A DNA stretch of 33,582 bases from an uncultured Ruminococcus sp. (GTDB lineage: Bacteria; Bacillota; Clostridia; Oscillospirales; Ruminococcaceae). Position numbers and translations under genes: made by a program. Positions 8,062 through 17,632 of the stretch are shown piece by piece. Where the stretch lies: positions 1,724-35,305 of the forward strand of contig CAJTWE010000027.1 in NCBI GenBank assembly GCA_910579955.1, given 5' to 3'. The notes beneath the pieces are model-generated. The model worked only from the letters and a program-made list of their open reading frames with translations, did not search any database and was not told the DNA's origin. Each line of letters opens with the position of its first letter. Positions within the stretch are counted from its first letter, which is position 1.

Positions 8062-9591
8062 TTACCTGACGCTTGGATCTTTGAAGCTCATGCTGCCATA
8101 TTGAATTGCTGCCGCAGCATGATTTCTCTCAATAATATCAGAGCCAGCCATGTCGGCTACTGTTCTTGAGACCTTCAAAATACGGTCGTAGGAACGTGCG
8201 CTTAGACCCAATCTGTCAAAACCGCTGTGTATGACTTGCTTTGCGCTGTCGGATATAGGACAGAATTTTTGCATACTGCCGGTGGGAATTTGTGCATTGC
8301 AGGTTATATCAGTGCCTTTAAAACGTCTTTCCTGTATTTCTCTTGCTGTCATGACTCTTTTGAGTATTTCCGCAGATGATTCGGGTACTTTTGTATCTGA
8401 CAGCTCTTCAAAAAGAACAGGCTCAACTTCTAACTGCATATCAAATCTTTCCAGAAGAGGCCCTGATATTCTTGATATATAACGCTGCACCTGTGCAGGG
8501 GAGCAGGTGCATTTTTTCTTAGGGTGTCCGTAATAACCGCATGGGCAAGGATTCATAGCACCTATCAACATAAAACGGCATGGATATGTAACCGTTCCGG
8601 AAGCTCGTGTTATAGTGACAATATGGTCTTCCAAAGGCTGACGCATTATATCAAGTGTTTTACGGTCAAATTCAGCCAGTTCATCAAGAAAGAGCAGGCC
8701 ATTATGCGCAAGAGAAATTTCACCCGGCTGAGGAATACTTCCTCCGCCCACAAGCCCTACGCCTGATATAGTGTGATGAGGCGAACGGAAAGGGCGTTTC
8801 TTTATAAGAGGTGAATTTGGGCTGAGCATTCCGGAAATAGAATATACGTTTGTAGTTTCCAAGGCTTCGTCCATAGTCATCTCAGGCAATATTGTCGGCA
8901 GGCGCTTTGCAAGCATACTTTTTCCGCTGCCCGGAGGTCCAACCATTAGGACATTATGACCGCCGGCAGCAGCTATTTCAAGAGCACGTTTTACACTTCT
9001 CTGACCACGAACGTCGGAGAAGTCGATTTTCGATATCTGAGCAGGCTGTATACTTTCTGTAAATACGGCTTCGGGCAGGTGCTTTTGTCCATTTATATGA
9101 GCAATGAGTGATTGTACATTTGGAACGCCGTATACAGTTATTCCGTCGATGGCAGCAGCCTCTGCGGCATTGCTTTCAGGAACGTAAAGCTCTTTTACGC
9201 CAAGACTTCGGGCAAGTATGGTCATAGGCAAAACGCCGTTTACACTGCGAACTTCACCGCTTAGTGATACTTCACCTATAAAGCATTTTCCGTCCATAGA
9301 ATCGTTTACACCGCCAAGAGCGGCAAGTACAGCCATGAGAATAGCAAGATCATGCATAGTTCCGCTTTTTTTTACATCAGCCGGAGCAAGATTAACGATT
9401 ATTCGGCATGACGGCAGCTGTACGTTTACAGCATTCAGTGCGGAGCGAATTCTTTCTCTGCTTTCACGAACCGAGGCATCAGGAAGACCGACAATGTCAA
9501 ATCGTGGCATACCTCTGCTTACATCTACTTCAACTTCAACAGGAAAAGCGTTAAGTCCAAAAAGACCGAGACTGCTTATTTTGCTGAACAA
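8062..9591 (-). CDS. YifB/ComM-family AAA+ ATPase (Mg-chelatase-like)
   Basis: A 509-aa protein. It has an N-terminal Lon-protease-like fold domain (about 1-180), then an AAA+ Mg-chelatase domain with Walker A GPPGSGKS (218-225) and Walker B LLFLDEL (299-305). After that come a CPCG-x9-CTC cysteine cluster (349-363) and a C-terminal helical domain. ComM of Gram-negative bacteria is a hexameric branch-migration helicase that helps DNA uptake recombination; the Firmicutes members are less studied. The start is a TTG at 9589-9591: an in-frame stop lies just upstream, and the residues after it match family N termini. Downstream is the rodA-like gene, probably co-transcribed. Confidence 0.93.
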   Translation of the reverse strand: MFSKISSLGLFGLNAFPVEVEVDVSRGMPRFDIVGLPDASVRESRERIRSALNAVNVQLPSCRIIVNLAPADVKKSGTMHDLAILMAVLAALGGVNDSMDGKCFIGEVSLSGEVRSVNGVLPMTILARSLGVKELYVPESNAAEAAAIDGITVYGVPNVQSLIAHINGQKHLPEAVFTESIQPAQISKIDFSDVRGQRSVKRALEIAAAGGHNVLMVGPPGSGKSMLAKRLPTILPEMTMDEALETTNVYSISGMLSPNSPLIKKRPFRSPHHTISGVGLVGGGSIPQPGEISLAHNGLLFLDELAEFDRKTLDIMRQPLEDHIVTITRASGTVTYPCRFMLIGAMNPCPCGYYGHPKKKCTCSPAQVQRYISRISGPLLERFDMQLEVEPVLFEELSDTKVPESSAEILKRVMTAREIQERRFKGTDITCNAQIPTGSMQKFCPISDSAKQVIHSGFDRLGLSARSYDRILKVSRTVADMAGSDIIERNHAAAAIQYGSMSFKDPSVR

Positions 9592-9633
9592 TGCTTTTCA
9601 CCATCCTTTTAAACATATTAAACACATATTTTT

Positions 9634-9662
9634 ATTATAGCATACGTTCTATAAAAAGTAAA
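9634..9662 (-). promoter_or_regulatory. Promoter of the yifB-rodA pair
   Basis: On the minus strand, TTTACT (9657-9662), a 17-base spacer and TATAAT (9634-9639). It lies about 45 bases upstream of the TTG start. Confidence 0.7.
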
Positions 9663-9751
9663 CATATATTTTTATATAGACAGCGGGATAATTTTAATAA
9701 ATAAAAAGCTGTTAGTATTTATCGTTTACTATAATTCTTTATAAAAACAGC

Positions 9752-9780
9752 AAAACCGCAGCGTGACCGGCTGCGGTTTT
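9752..9780. terminator. Orphan terminator-like hairpin upstream of rpoB
   Basis: A perfect 10-bp stem (aaaaccgcag 9752-9761 with ctgcggtttt 9771-9780) and a 9-base loop, with T-rich flanks on both strands. No gene ends into it: it sits between the divergent yifB and rpoB promoters. It may insulate them or end a short untranslated RNA. I see no open frame in 9592-10028. Confidence 0.7.
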
Positions 9781-9831
9781 TATCAATATATACAAAATAT
9801 ATAAAGTACACGTAAAGTGCGGAAAAAGCCC

Positions 9832-9860
9832 TTGACAAAAAAAGGTAAATATAGTATAAT
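9832..9860 (+). promoter_or_regulatory. Perfect-consensus promoter of rpoB-rpoC
   Basis: TTGACA at 9832-9837, a 17-base spacer and TATAAT at 9855-9860. It gives a leader of about 160 bases before the rpoB ATG. Confidence 0.92.
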
Positions 9861-9873
9861 AATACAATGTATC

Positions 9874-9920
9874 GTAATGTGAATTTTGCATTTTTCTTGC
9901 AAAATAGTATACCACATTAC
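9874..9920 (+). promoter_or_regulatory. Nested hairpin in the rpoB leader
   Basis: Outer arms gtaatgtg (9874-9881) and cacattac (9913-9920) enclose attttgca (9883-9890) pairing with tgcaaaat (9898-9905). It begins about 7 bases after the expected transcription start. It has no T run directly after it, so it is not a classical terminator. A role in mRNA stability or autogenous control is inferred. Confidence 0.6.
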
Positions 9921-10028
9921 ATTCCCATCTGTCAAGTGTTTTGTGAATTTTTTTAAAAAAAGAAAGTCATACGCACTTGGGGATAATGTCTATTATCTTT
10001 GACGAGAACGAAGGAGGTTTTTTCGCCT

Positions 10029-13000
10029 ATGGTGAATGTTACGCCAAAGCAGCTTGGAAAAAATGTCAGAATGAACTTCGGTAAGATCAACGAAGTTCTT
10101 GATATGCCCAATCTGATCGAAGTACAGATCAACTCATACAACTGGTTTCGTGAAGTAGGTCTGCGAGATGTATTTCAGGAATTTTCCTCTATCACTGATT
10201 ACAACGGAAATCTTGTACTGAATTTCATCGATTATAAATTTGACGATAAGCCTAAGTATACTATTCCTGAGTGTAAGGAGCGTGACGTGACCTACGCCGC
10301 ACCGCTGCGTGTAACAGCTACTCTTTGGAATAAGGAAACTGGCGAGGTTAAGGAAAGCGAAGTCTTTATGGGAGACTTCCCTCTGATGACTGACAGCGGA
10401 ACATTTGTTATAAATGGTGCTGAACGTGTTATCGTATCTCAGTTGGTTCGTTCTCCCGGTGCTTACTATTCTTCTGAAAAGGATCGTACTGGTAAGGATC
10501 TGTTCAAGACTCAGATTATCCCTAATCGTGGCGCATGGCTTGAATATGAAATGGACTCCAACGATGTTGTATATGTCCGTATAGATAAAAACCGTAAGAT
10601 CCCGCTGACAACATTTATCCGTGCTATTGGTCTTGGAAGCAGCGAAGAGATCTTTGAGATGTTCGGTGAGGATGAAAGACTTTCTCAGACTATTATCCAG
10701 AAAGACTCTACAAAGAACTGCGAAGAGGCTCTTATTGATCTTTATAAGAAGCTTCGTCCGGGTGAACCGCCTACAGTAGAAAGCTCTCAGACACACCTTA
10801 ATAATTTGTTCTTTGATGCTAAGCGCTATGATCTGTGCCAGTTCGGACGTTATAAGTATAACAAGAAGCTCGGCATTGCAGGCCGTCTTACAGGTCATGA
10901 GCTTTCAAGACCTGTGGCTGATCCTATGACAGGAGAGCTTTTGTTCGACGCTGGTACTGTACTGACATACGATCAGGCAATGAAGATTCAGAATGCAGGT
11001 GTAAGAGAAGCTTATCTCAACGTTGAATGTAAGGAATATTACATCACAGAAACAGGCGAAAATGCTATGCATTTCGTTGAGCGGGAGGTTAAGGTTCTCG
11101 GTAACCGCATGGTAGATATTTCAAACTTTGTTTCCTTTGACGCTTCGGAAGTTGGTATACGTGAGCTGGTTTCATATCCTGTTCTCTGTGAGATACTGGA
11201 AAGCTCTGCTGACGAAGAAGAAATAAGAAATGCTGTGAAAAAGCGCAAGGACGAGCTTGTGCCTAAGCATATTACTCTTGACGATATATATGCGTCTATA
11301 AGCTATTTCCTGAATCTCTGCGAAGGAATCGGTACTCAGGACGATATCGACCATCTCGGCAACCGTCGTATACGTTCTGTAGGTGAGCTGCTCCAGAATC
11401 AGTTCAGAATTGGCTTTACTCGTATGGAACGTGTTATCCGTGAGAGAATGAACATTCAGGCTCAGGATATGGACGTTGTTACTCCTCAGGCACTTATAAA
11501 TATCAGACCTATTACAGCAGCTATCAAGGAATTCTTCGGTTCATCACCACTGTCACAGTTCATGGACCAGAACAATCCTCTTGCAGAGCTGACACATAAG
11601 CGCCGTTTGTCTGCGCTTGGTCCTGGCGGTCTGTCACGAGACAGAGCCGGATTCGAGGTTCGTGACGTACACTACAGCCACTACGGCAGAATGTGTCCTA
11701 TCGAAACTCCTGAAGGCCCTAACATCGGTCTTATCTCATATCTTGCAACATTTGCACGTATCAATGAATATGGCTTTATAGAAGCGCCTTACCGTAAGGT
11801 CGACAAAGCAACTGGTGTTGTAACAAATGAAGTTATATACATGACCGCTGATGTGGAAGATAATTATATAGTTGCTCAGGCGAACGAACCTCTTACAGAA
11901 GATGGAAAATTCGCTAATGATAAGGTTGCGGCTCGTTTCCGTGACCAAATCCTTGAAATTGAAAAGGATAAGATAGATTTCATGGACGTTTCGCCTAAGA
12001 TGGTTGTATCTGTGGCTACATCTATGATCCCATTCCTTGAAAACGATGACGCAAACCGTGCGCTCATGGGCTCTAACATGCAGCGTCAGGCTGTGCCGCT
12101 TCTTCGTACTGAAAGACCTTTTGTAGGTACAGGTATGGAGTATAAGGCTGCTGTTGACTCAGGCGTATGTATTCTTGCTGAGGCTGACGGTCTTGTAACC
12201 TTTGTAAGTGCGGATGAGATCAAGGTAATTGATGAAAACGAAAAGGAATACAGCTACAAGCTTTCTAAATTCACACGTTCAAACCAGGGTACTTGTATTA
12301 ACCAGAAGCCTATTGTAAGTGTTGGCGATAGCGTTAAAAAGGGTCAGGTTTTAGCAGATGGTCCTGCTACAGCAGACGGTGAAATTTCCCTTGGTAAAAA
12401 TGCTCTTATCGGCTTTATGACATGGGAAGGCTACAACTACGAGGATGCCGTTCTTCTTAATGAAAGACTTGTTCGTGAGGACGTATTCACTTCTGTTCAT
12501 ATTGAAGAATACGAGATCGAGTGCCGTGATACTAAGCTCGGACCGGAAGAGATCACTCGTGACATTCCTAACGTTGGTGAGGATGCGCTTAAAGATCTTG
12601 ATGAGGACGGTATTATTCGTATCGGTGCAGAAGTCCATGCAGGTGATATCCTTGTAGGTAAAGTAACTCCTAAGGGTGAAACTGAGCTTACTGCTGAAGA
12701 AAGACTGCTTCGTGCTATATTCGGTGAAAAGGCAAGAGAAGTTCGTGATAACTCTCTTAAAGTACCTCATGGTGAAGCCGGAATTATCGTTGATGTTAAG
12801 ATATTTACCCGTGAAAACTGTGACGAACTGAGCGCAGGAGTAAACAAGCTGGTTCGCTGCTATATTGCTCAGAAGAGAAAGATCTCTATCGGCGATAAGA
12901 TGGCAGGCCGTCATGGTAATAAGGGTGTCGTTTCAAGAATTCTTCCAGAAGAAGATATGCCGTTCCTGCCGGATGGTACACCGCTTGATATCGTTCTGAA

Positions 13001-13898
13001 TCCTTTGGGCGTACCTTCACGTATGAACATCGGACAGGTTCTTGAAGTTCATCTTGGTATGGCTGCAAAGGCTCTCGGCTGGCATATTATGACTCCTGTA
13101 TTCGACGGCGCACACGAAGATGATATACGTGCTTGCTTCCGTGAGGCAAATGAACGAAATTCTGCACACAGAGATGATGAATTCCACCTTAAACCAATGG
13201 ATAAGGTAATCAATCCTAAGGCTCTTGAAATGTGCGAAGATGGTAAGTTTACTCTCTATGACGGACGTACAGGTGAAAAGTTTGATAATCGTGTAACAGT
13301 AGGTTATATGTATTACCTTAAGCTTCACCATCTGGTTGATGATAAGATTCATGCTCGTTCTGTAGGCCCATATGCACTGGTAACTCAGCAGCCACTCGGT
13401 GGTAAGGCGCAGTTTGGCGGACAGCGTTTCGGAGAAATGGAAGTTTGGGCGCTGGAAGCATACGGTGCAGCATATACTCTTCAGGAAATCCTGACAGTTA
13501 AGTCTGACGATACTATCGGACGTGTAAATACTTACGAGGCTATCGTAAAGGGTCAGAATGTTCCGAAGCCGGGTATACCGGAATCCTTTAAGGTTCTTAT
13601 CAAGGAACTCCAGTCACTTGGTCTTGATATTCGTGTACTCGACCGCAATCAGGATGAGATCGACCTCAAGGCTACTTTTGATGATGATGACAATCTCGTT
13701 CCTCAGCCTGTTGCATATATTGATGAGGATGCCGACGGCACTGCATTCTATGATGAATTGGAAGGTGACATGGAAGATGCAGGTCTTTCCTTTAAGGATG
13801 CCGAGCATCTGGACGATGATGACACCGGATTCATGATGGATGAAAGTGATGAGAGCGATCTTATGTTCGATGATGATATGGACGATAATCTTATCTAA
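10029..13898 (+). CDS. rpoB: RNA polymerase beta subunit
   Basis: A 1289-aa core RNA polymerase subunit. Recognisable blocks are the N-terminal NLIEVQINSYNWF; GAERVIVSQLVRSPG; the rifampicin pocket at about 504-530, with the usual wild-type Gln510, Asp513, His523 and Ser528; RRLSALGPGGLSRDRAGFEVRDVH; and the C-terminal GGKAQFGGQRFGEMEVWALEAYGA. The start is the ATG at 10029, placed by AAGGAGG at 10011-10017. An upstream in-frame TTG at 9999 lies before that ribosome site and is unlikely. The last ~60 residues form a strongly acidic tail (many Asp/Glu, ending DDDMDDNLI) beyond the conserved core. No ribosomal protein gene precedes it, unlike the common rplJL-rpoBC order. rpoC follows after 94 bases. 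Confidence 0.98.
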   Translation: MVNVTPKQLGKNVRMNFGKINEVLDMPNLIEVQINSYNWFREVGLRDVFQEFSSITDYNGNLVLNFIDYKFDDKPKYTIPECKERDVTYAAPLRVTATLWNKETGEVKESEVFMGDFPLMTDSGTFVINGAERVIVSQLVRSPGAYYSSEKDRTGKDLFKTQIIPNRGAWLEYEMDSNDVVYVRIDKNRKIPLTTFIRAIGLGSSEEIFEMFGEDERLSQTIIQKDSTKNCEEALIDLYKKLRPGEPPTVESSQTHLNNLFFDAKRYDLCQFGRYKYNKKLGIAGRLTGHELSRPVADPMTGELLFDAGTVLTYDQAMKIQNAGVREAYLNVECKEYYITETGENAMHFVEREVKVLGNRMVDISNFVSFDASEVGIRELVSYPVLCEILESSADEEEIRNAVKKRKDELVPKHITLDDIYASISYFLNLCEGIGTQDDIDHLGNRRIRSVGELLQNQFRIGFTRMERVIRERMNIQAQDMDVVTPQALINIRPITAAIKEFFGSSPLSQFMDQNNPLAELTHKRRLSALGPGGLSRDRAGFEVRDVHYSHYGRMCPIETPEGPNIGLISYLATFARINEYGFIEAPYRKVDKATGVVTNEVIYMTADVEDNYIVAQANEPLTEDGKFANDKVAARFRDQILEIEKDKIDFMDVSPKMVVSVATSMIPFLENDDANRALMGSNMQRQAVPLLRTERPFVGTGMEYKAAVDSGVCILAEADGLVTFVSADEIKVIDENEKEYSYKLSKFTRSNQGTCINQKPIVSVGDSVKKGQVLADGPATADGEISLGKNALIGFMTWEGYNYEDAVLLNERLVREDVFTSVHIEEYEIECRDTKLGPEEITRDIPNVGEDALKDLDEDGIIRIGAEVHAGDILVGKVTPKGETELTAEERLLRAIFGEKAREVRDNSLKVPHGEAGIIVDVKIFTRENCDELSAGVNKLVRCYIAQKRKISIGDKMAGRHGNKGVVSRILPEEDMPFLPDGTPLDIVLNPLGVPSRMNIGQVLEVHLGMAAKALGWHIMTPVFDGAHEDDIRACFREANERNSAHRDDEFHLKPMDKVINPKALEMCEDGKFTLYDGRTGEKFDNRVTVGYMYYLKLHHLVDDKIHARSVGPYALVTQQPLGGKAQFGGQRFGEMEVWALEAYGAAYTLQEILTVKSDDTIGRVNTYEAIVKGQNVPKPGIPESFKVLIKELQSLGLDIRVLDRNQDEIDLKATFDDDDNLVPQPVAYIDEDADGTAFYDELEGDMEDAGLSFKDAEHLDDDDTGFMMDESDESDLMFDDDMDDNLI

Positions 13899-13906
13899 AA
13901 AATAAC

Positions 13907-13942
13907 CGGATAGCGAAAGGCTTCCGCCTTTCGCATTATCCG
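13907..13942 (+). promoter_or_regulatory. Intercistronic hairpin between rpoB and rpoC
   Basis: cggata (13907-13912) and gcgaaaggc (13913-13921) pair with gcctttcgc (13926-13934) and tatccg (13937-13942), with a TTCC loop and a 2-base bulge. The 15-bp stem is very stable, but no T run follows. It is more likely an RNA processing or stability element than a terminator. Confidence 0.7.
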
Positions 13943-13992
13943 CAAACCATATATTCTATACTAATCTGTTCTATTTTTCAGGAGGTAGCGGT

Positions 13993-16900
13993 TTGGAATT
14001 TAATACATTTGAATCCATTAAAATTGGTCTGGCATCTCCGGAACGAATCCGGGAATGGTCATACGGCGCAGTTGAGCGTCCAGAAACCATAAACTACCGT
14101 ACACAGAAGCCCGAGCGTGACGGTCTGTATTGTGAGCGTATCTTTGGTCCAACAAAGGACTGGGAGTGTCACTGCGGTAAATTCAAGAAAATTCGCTTTA
14201 AAGGTAAGGTCTGCGACCGCTGCGGCGTTGAAGTTACACGTGCCAAGGTTCGTCGTGAACGTATGGGTCACATTGAACTGGCTGCACCTGTTTCTCATAT
14301 CTGGTACTTTAAGGGTACTCCGTCCCGTATTGGTCAGATGCTTGAGATCTCTCAGAAGCGTCTGGAAGAGGTTCTTTACTTTACAAAATATATAGTTGTC
14401 GATCCCGGCAATACAGAGCTTGAAAAGAAGCAGCTGCTTACGGAAAAGGAATATACTTCATTCCGTGAAAAGTATGGTGATGAGTTCAGAGCATCTATGG
14501 GTGCTGAAGCTATATATGAGCTGCTTAAGGAAATCGACCTTGACAAGCTTTCAGCTGAGCTTAAGGAAAGTCTTGTTGACATGACATCAGACCAGAAGCG
14601 CCTTAAACTTCTAAAGCGTCTTGATATAGTTGAGGCTTTCCGCCTGTCAGGAAATCGTCCTGAATGGATGATTCTTACAGCTGTTCCGGTAATTCCTCCG
14701 GATCTTCGTCCTATGGTAATGCTGGACGGCGGACGTTATGCAACATCTGACCTTAACGATCTCTATCGTCGTGTTATTAACCGTAATAACCGTTTGAAGA
14801 GAATGCTTGAACTGGAAGCTCCCGATATTATCGTAAGAAATGAAAAAAGAATGCTTCAGGAAGCTGTTGACGCACTTATCGACAACGGCAGACACGGCAG
14901 ACCTGTTACTGGTCCGAATAACCGTGCTCTCAAATCGCTTTCTGATATGCTTAAAGGTAAGCAGGGACGTTTCCGTCAGAACCTTCTGGGTAAGCGTGTT
15001 GACTACTCCGGACGTTCTGTTATCGTTGTAGGCCCTGAACTGAAAATGTATCAGTGTGGTCTGCCAAAGGAAATGGCTCTTGAGCTGTTCAAGCCTTTTG
15101 TACTCAAGAGACTTGTTGATACAAAGGTTATTCAGAATATAAAGAGTGCACGTAAAAAGGTTGATCATGCCTCCCCTGAGGTTTGGGACGCACTTGAAGA
15201 TGTTATCAAGGATCACCCTGTTCTCCTGAACCGTGCCCCCACACTTCACCGTCTGGGTATTCAGGCATTTGAACCTATCCTTGTTGAAGGTCGTGCATTG
15301 AAGCTGCATCCGCTGGTATGTTCAGCGTTTAACGCTGACTTTGACGGCGACCAGATGGCTGTGCATCTGCCATTGTCTGCCGAAGCACAGGCTGAGGCAC
15401 GTTTCCTTATGCTTGCTGCCAATAACCTGCTTAAACCCTCTGATGGACGTCCGGTTGCTGTTCCTACTCAGGATATGGTACTTGGTTCATATTACCTTAC
15501 TATGGAAAAAGAAGGCGAAAAGGGTGAGGGCAAGGTATTCCGTGATGTAGATGAAGCTCTTATGGCTTATAATGAGGGCGACGTTTCAATTCACGCTAAG
15601 ATAAAGGTTCGCATTACTAAGGATATTGGCGACAGAAGAGTTACAAAGCTTATTGATTGTACAGTAGGCAGACTTATATTTAATGCAAATATTCCTCAGA
15701 ATCTCGGATATGTTGACCGTACAAGTTCCGATCATCAGTTTGACCTTGAAATTGCCTTCCTCGTTGGTAAGAAGCAGCTGGGTCAGATTATCGATCGCTG
15801 CATAAAGATTCACGGTACTGCTACTACATCTGAGGTTCTTGATAAGATAAAGGCTACAGGCTTTAAGTATTCTACAAGAGCAGCAATTACTGTTGCTGTA
15901 TGTGATGCTGAGATTCCTAAGCAGAAGAAGGAAATTATTGAAAACGCCGATGAAATGATCAGCGAGATCAATGCTCAATATGAATACGGTTATATTTCAG
16001 CTGCTGAAAAATCTGCTCGTTTTGTTCAGATATGGAACCAAGCTACAGAAGACGTTACAACAGCGCTGAAAAATGGACTTGATAAGTACAATCCTATATT
16101 CATGATGGCTGACTCCGGTGCCCGTGGTAGTATGAGCCAGATACGTCAGCTGGCAGGTATGCGTGGACTTATCGCCAATACTTCCGGTGCTACCATCGAA
16201 ATGCCTATTCGTTCTAACTACCGTGAAGGCCTTAACATTCTGGAATACTTTATTTCTTCTCGTGGTGCACGTAAAGGTCTGGCAGATACTGCTCTTCGTA
16301 CCGCTGACTCAGGTTACCTTACAAGACGTCTTGTTGACGTATCTCAGGAGGTTATTATACGTGAGGTTGACTGCGGCGCAGATGATGGTCTGAATGTTTA
16401 TGAGATCCGCAACGGCAACGAGCTTATTGAACCACTTGCTGACCGTCTTGCTGGTCGTTACCTTGTTGACGACGTTAAGGATCCTGTAACAGGTGATCTT
16501 ATTCTTTCCAAGAACAAGATGCTTACAGAAGAGGACGCAGCAAAGCTCGAAGCAGCTGGAATTACTTCTGTAAAGATTCGCTCTGTACTGACTTGTCGTG
16601 CTAAGCAGGGTGTATGTGCTAAGTGCTATGGTATGAACCTTGCAAATGGCAATCTTGTTTCTGTTGGTGAGACTGTTGGTGTTATTGCAGCTCAGTCTAT
16701 CGGTGAGCCTGGTACTCAGCTTACTATGCGTACTTTCCATACAGGCGGTATTGCATCTGCGGAAGATATTACACAGGGTCTGCCTCGTGTTGAGGAACTG
16801 TTTGAAAGCCGTCATCCTAAGAGCGCTGCTATTCTGGCACGTGAAGGCGGTACTGTTCATATTGAAGAAATCAAAACTGCACGTACTATTTATGTTACAA

Positions 16901-17565
16901 ATAATGAGACTGGTGAAACAGAGACATATCCGATTCACTATAGCCTTAAAATCATTGTTCGTGAGGGCGATGAGATAACTAAGGGCGCACGTCTTACAGA
17001 AGGTAACATTTATCCAGGTGATATACTCAGCATTCTGGGTGTTGACGCTGTTCAGGATTATATCATTAAGGAAGTCCAGAAGGTTTACCGTTTGCAGGGT
17101 GTTGATATCAACGATAAGCACATTGAGGTTATCGTTCGTCAAATGCTCAGAAAGGTTAAGATCGTGGATTCAGGCAGCAGCTACCTGCTTCCTGGTACTC
17201 TTATTGATAAGAAGAAGATCATAGACATTAACAATGAAATACAGCAGCGTATTAACAATGGTGAAACTGATCTGAGCTTTGTAACAGTAGGTCCTGTTCT
17301 TCAGGGTATTACAAAGGCTGCCTCTAGTTCAGACAGCTTCTTGTCCGCAGCTTCATTCCAGGAAACTACAAAGGCGCTTTCTGATGCTGCTATCCGTGGC
17401 AAGAGCGACTATCTGTATGGTCTTAAAGAAAACGTTATTATCGGTAAGCTGCTTCCGGCAGGTACTGGTATGGAAGTTTATAATAATGTTCGTATTGCTA
17501 AAAATGATAGCTTTCTTGAACAGCATGCATCAGCTTCAAGTATAGGTTTTCAGAGCAATATCTAA
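13993..17565 (+). CDS. rpoC: RNA polymerase beta' subunit
   Basis: A 1190-aa catalytic RNA polymerase subunit. The first zinc site is C59-x-C61...C74-xx-C77 (ECHCGKF to CDRCG). The catalytic magnesium loop NADFDGDQMAVH starts at about residue 447, and the second zinc site uses C794, C868, C875 and C878 (RAKQGVCAKCYG). The trigger-loop and bridge-helix region (MADSGARGSMSQIRQLAGMRG) is present. There is no large insertion, as usual for Firmicutes. The start codon is TTG (13993-13995) behind aggaggt at 13980-13986. Codon use is noticeably more biased than in the accessory genes downstream, as expected for a highly expressed gene. Confidence 0.98.
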   Translation: MEFNTFESIKIGLASPERIREWSYGAVERPETINYRTQKPERDGLYCERIFGPTKDWECHCGKFKKIRFKGKVCDRCGVEVTRAKVRRERMGHIELAAPVSHIWYFKGTPSRIGQMLEISQKRLEEVLYFTKYIVVDPGNTELEKKQLLTEKEYTSFREKYGDEFRASMGAEAIYELLKEIDLDKLSAELKESLVDMTSDQKRLKLLKRLDIVEAFRLSGNRPEWMILTAVPVIPPDLRPMVMLDGGRYATSDLNDLYRRVINRNNRLKRMLELEAPDIIVRNEKRMLQEAVDALIDNGRHGRPVTGPNNRALKSLSDMLKGKQGRFRQNLLGKRVDYSGRSVIVVGPELKMYQCGLPKEMALELFKPFVLKRLVDTKVIQNIKSARKKVDHASPEVWDALEDVIKDHPVLLNRAPTLHRLGIQAFEPILVEGRALKLHPLVCSAFNADFDGDQMAVHLPLSAEAQAEARFLMLAANNLLKPSDGRPVAVPTQDMVLGSYYLTMEKEGEKGEGKVFRDVDEALMAYNEGDVSIHAKIKVRITKDIGDRRVTKLIDCTVGRLIFNANIPQNLGYVDRTSSDHQFDLEIAFLVGKKQLGQIIDRCIKIHGTATTSEVLDKIKATGFKYSTRAAITVAVCDAEIPKQKKEIIENADEMISEINAQYEYGYISAAEKSARFVQIWNQATEDVTTALKNGLDKYNPIFMMADSGARGSMSQIRQLAGMRGLIANTSGATIEMPIRSNYREGLNILEYFISSRGARKGLADTALRTADSGYLTRRLVDVSQEVIIREVDCGADDGLNVYEIRNGNELIEPLADRLAGRYLVDDVKDPVTGDLILSKNKMLTEEDAAKLEAAGITSVKIRSVLTCRAKQGVCAKCYGMNLANGNLVSVGETVGVIAAQSIGEPGTQLTMRTFHTGGIASAEDITQGLPRVEELFESRHPKSAAILAREGGTVHIEEIKTARTIYVTNNETGETETYPIHYSLKIIVREGDEITKGARLTEGNIYPGDILSILGVDAVQDYIIKEVQKVYRLQGVDINDKHIEVIVRQMLRKVKIVDSGSSYLLPGTLIDKKKIIDINNEIQQRINNGETDLSFVTVGPVLQGITKAASSSDSFLSAASFQETTKALSDAAIRGKSDYLYGLKENVIIGKLLPAGTGMEVYNNVRIAKNDSFLEQHASASSIGFQSNI

Positions 17566-17586
17566 GGCTAATTAAATAAAAAAGTA

Positions 17587-17612
17587 ACAGCACTGCTTTC
17601 GGGCAGTGCTGT
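17587..17612 (+). terminator. Hairpin after rpoC, weak or read-through terminator
   Basis: A perfect 10-bp stem (acagcactgc 17587-17596 with gcagtgctgt 17603-17612) and a 6-base loop. No T run follows, and the next gene's ribosome site begins 9 bases later. Partial termination or processing is therefore more likely than a full stop. Confidence 0.6.
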
Positions 17613-17632
17613 CATTGTATGGAGGAATATTT

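Noticed and set aside
9999..10028. Upstream TTG start for rpoB
   Set aside because: The AAGGAGG site at 10011-10017 lies after it, and the extra residues do not match RpoB N termini.
10134..10898. 254-aa open frame on the minus strand inside rpoB, with similar long ones at 12351-12914, 14647-15309 and 16309-17142
   Set aside because: All lie opposite rpoB or rpoC, have no family resemblance, and arise from strong codon bias in the true genes.
11538..11618. Rifampicin-resistance change in RpoB
   Set aside because: The main resistance positions (Gln510, Asp513, His523, Arg526, Ser528 here) carry wild-type residues. The Pro at 507 differs from E. coli, but I know no resistance tied to it.
17606..17632. 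Longer start for the small membrane protein
   Set aside because: It would start inside the hairpin arm, lacks a ribosome site, and would put nine residues before a good signal peptide.
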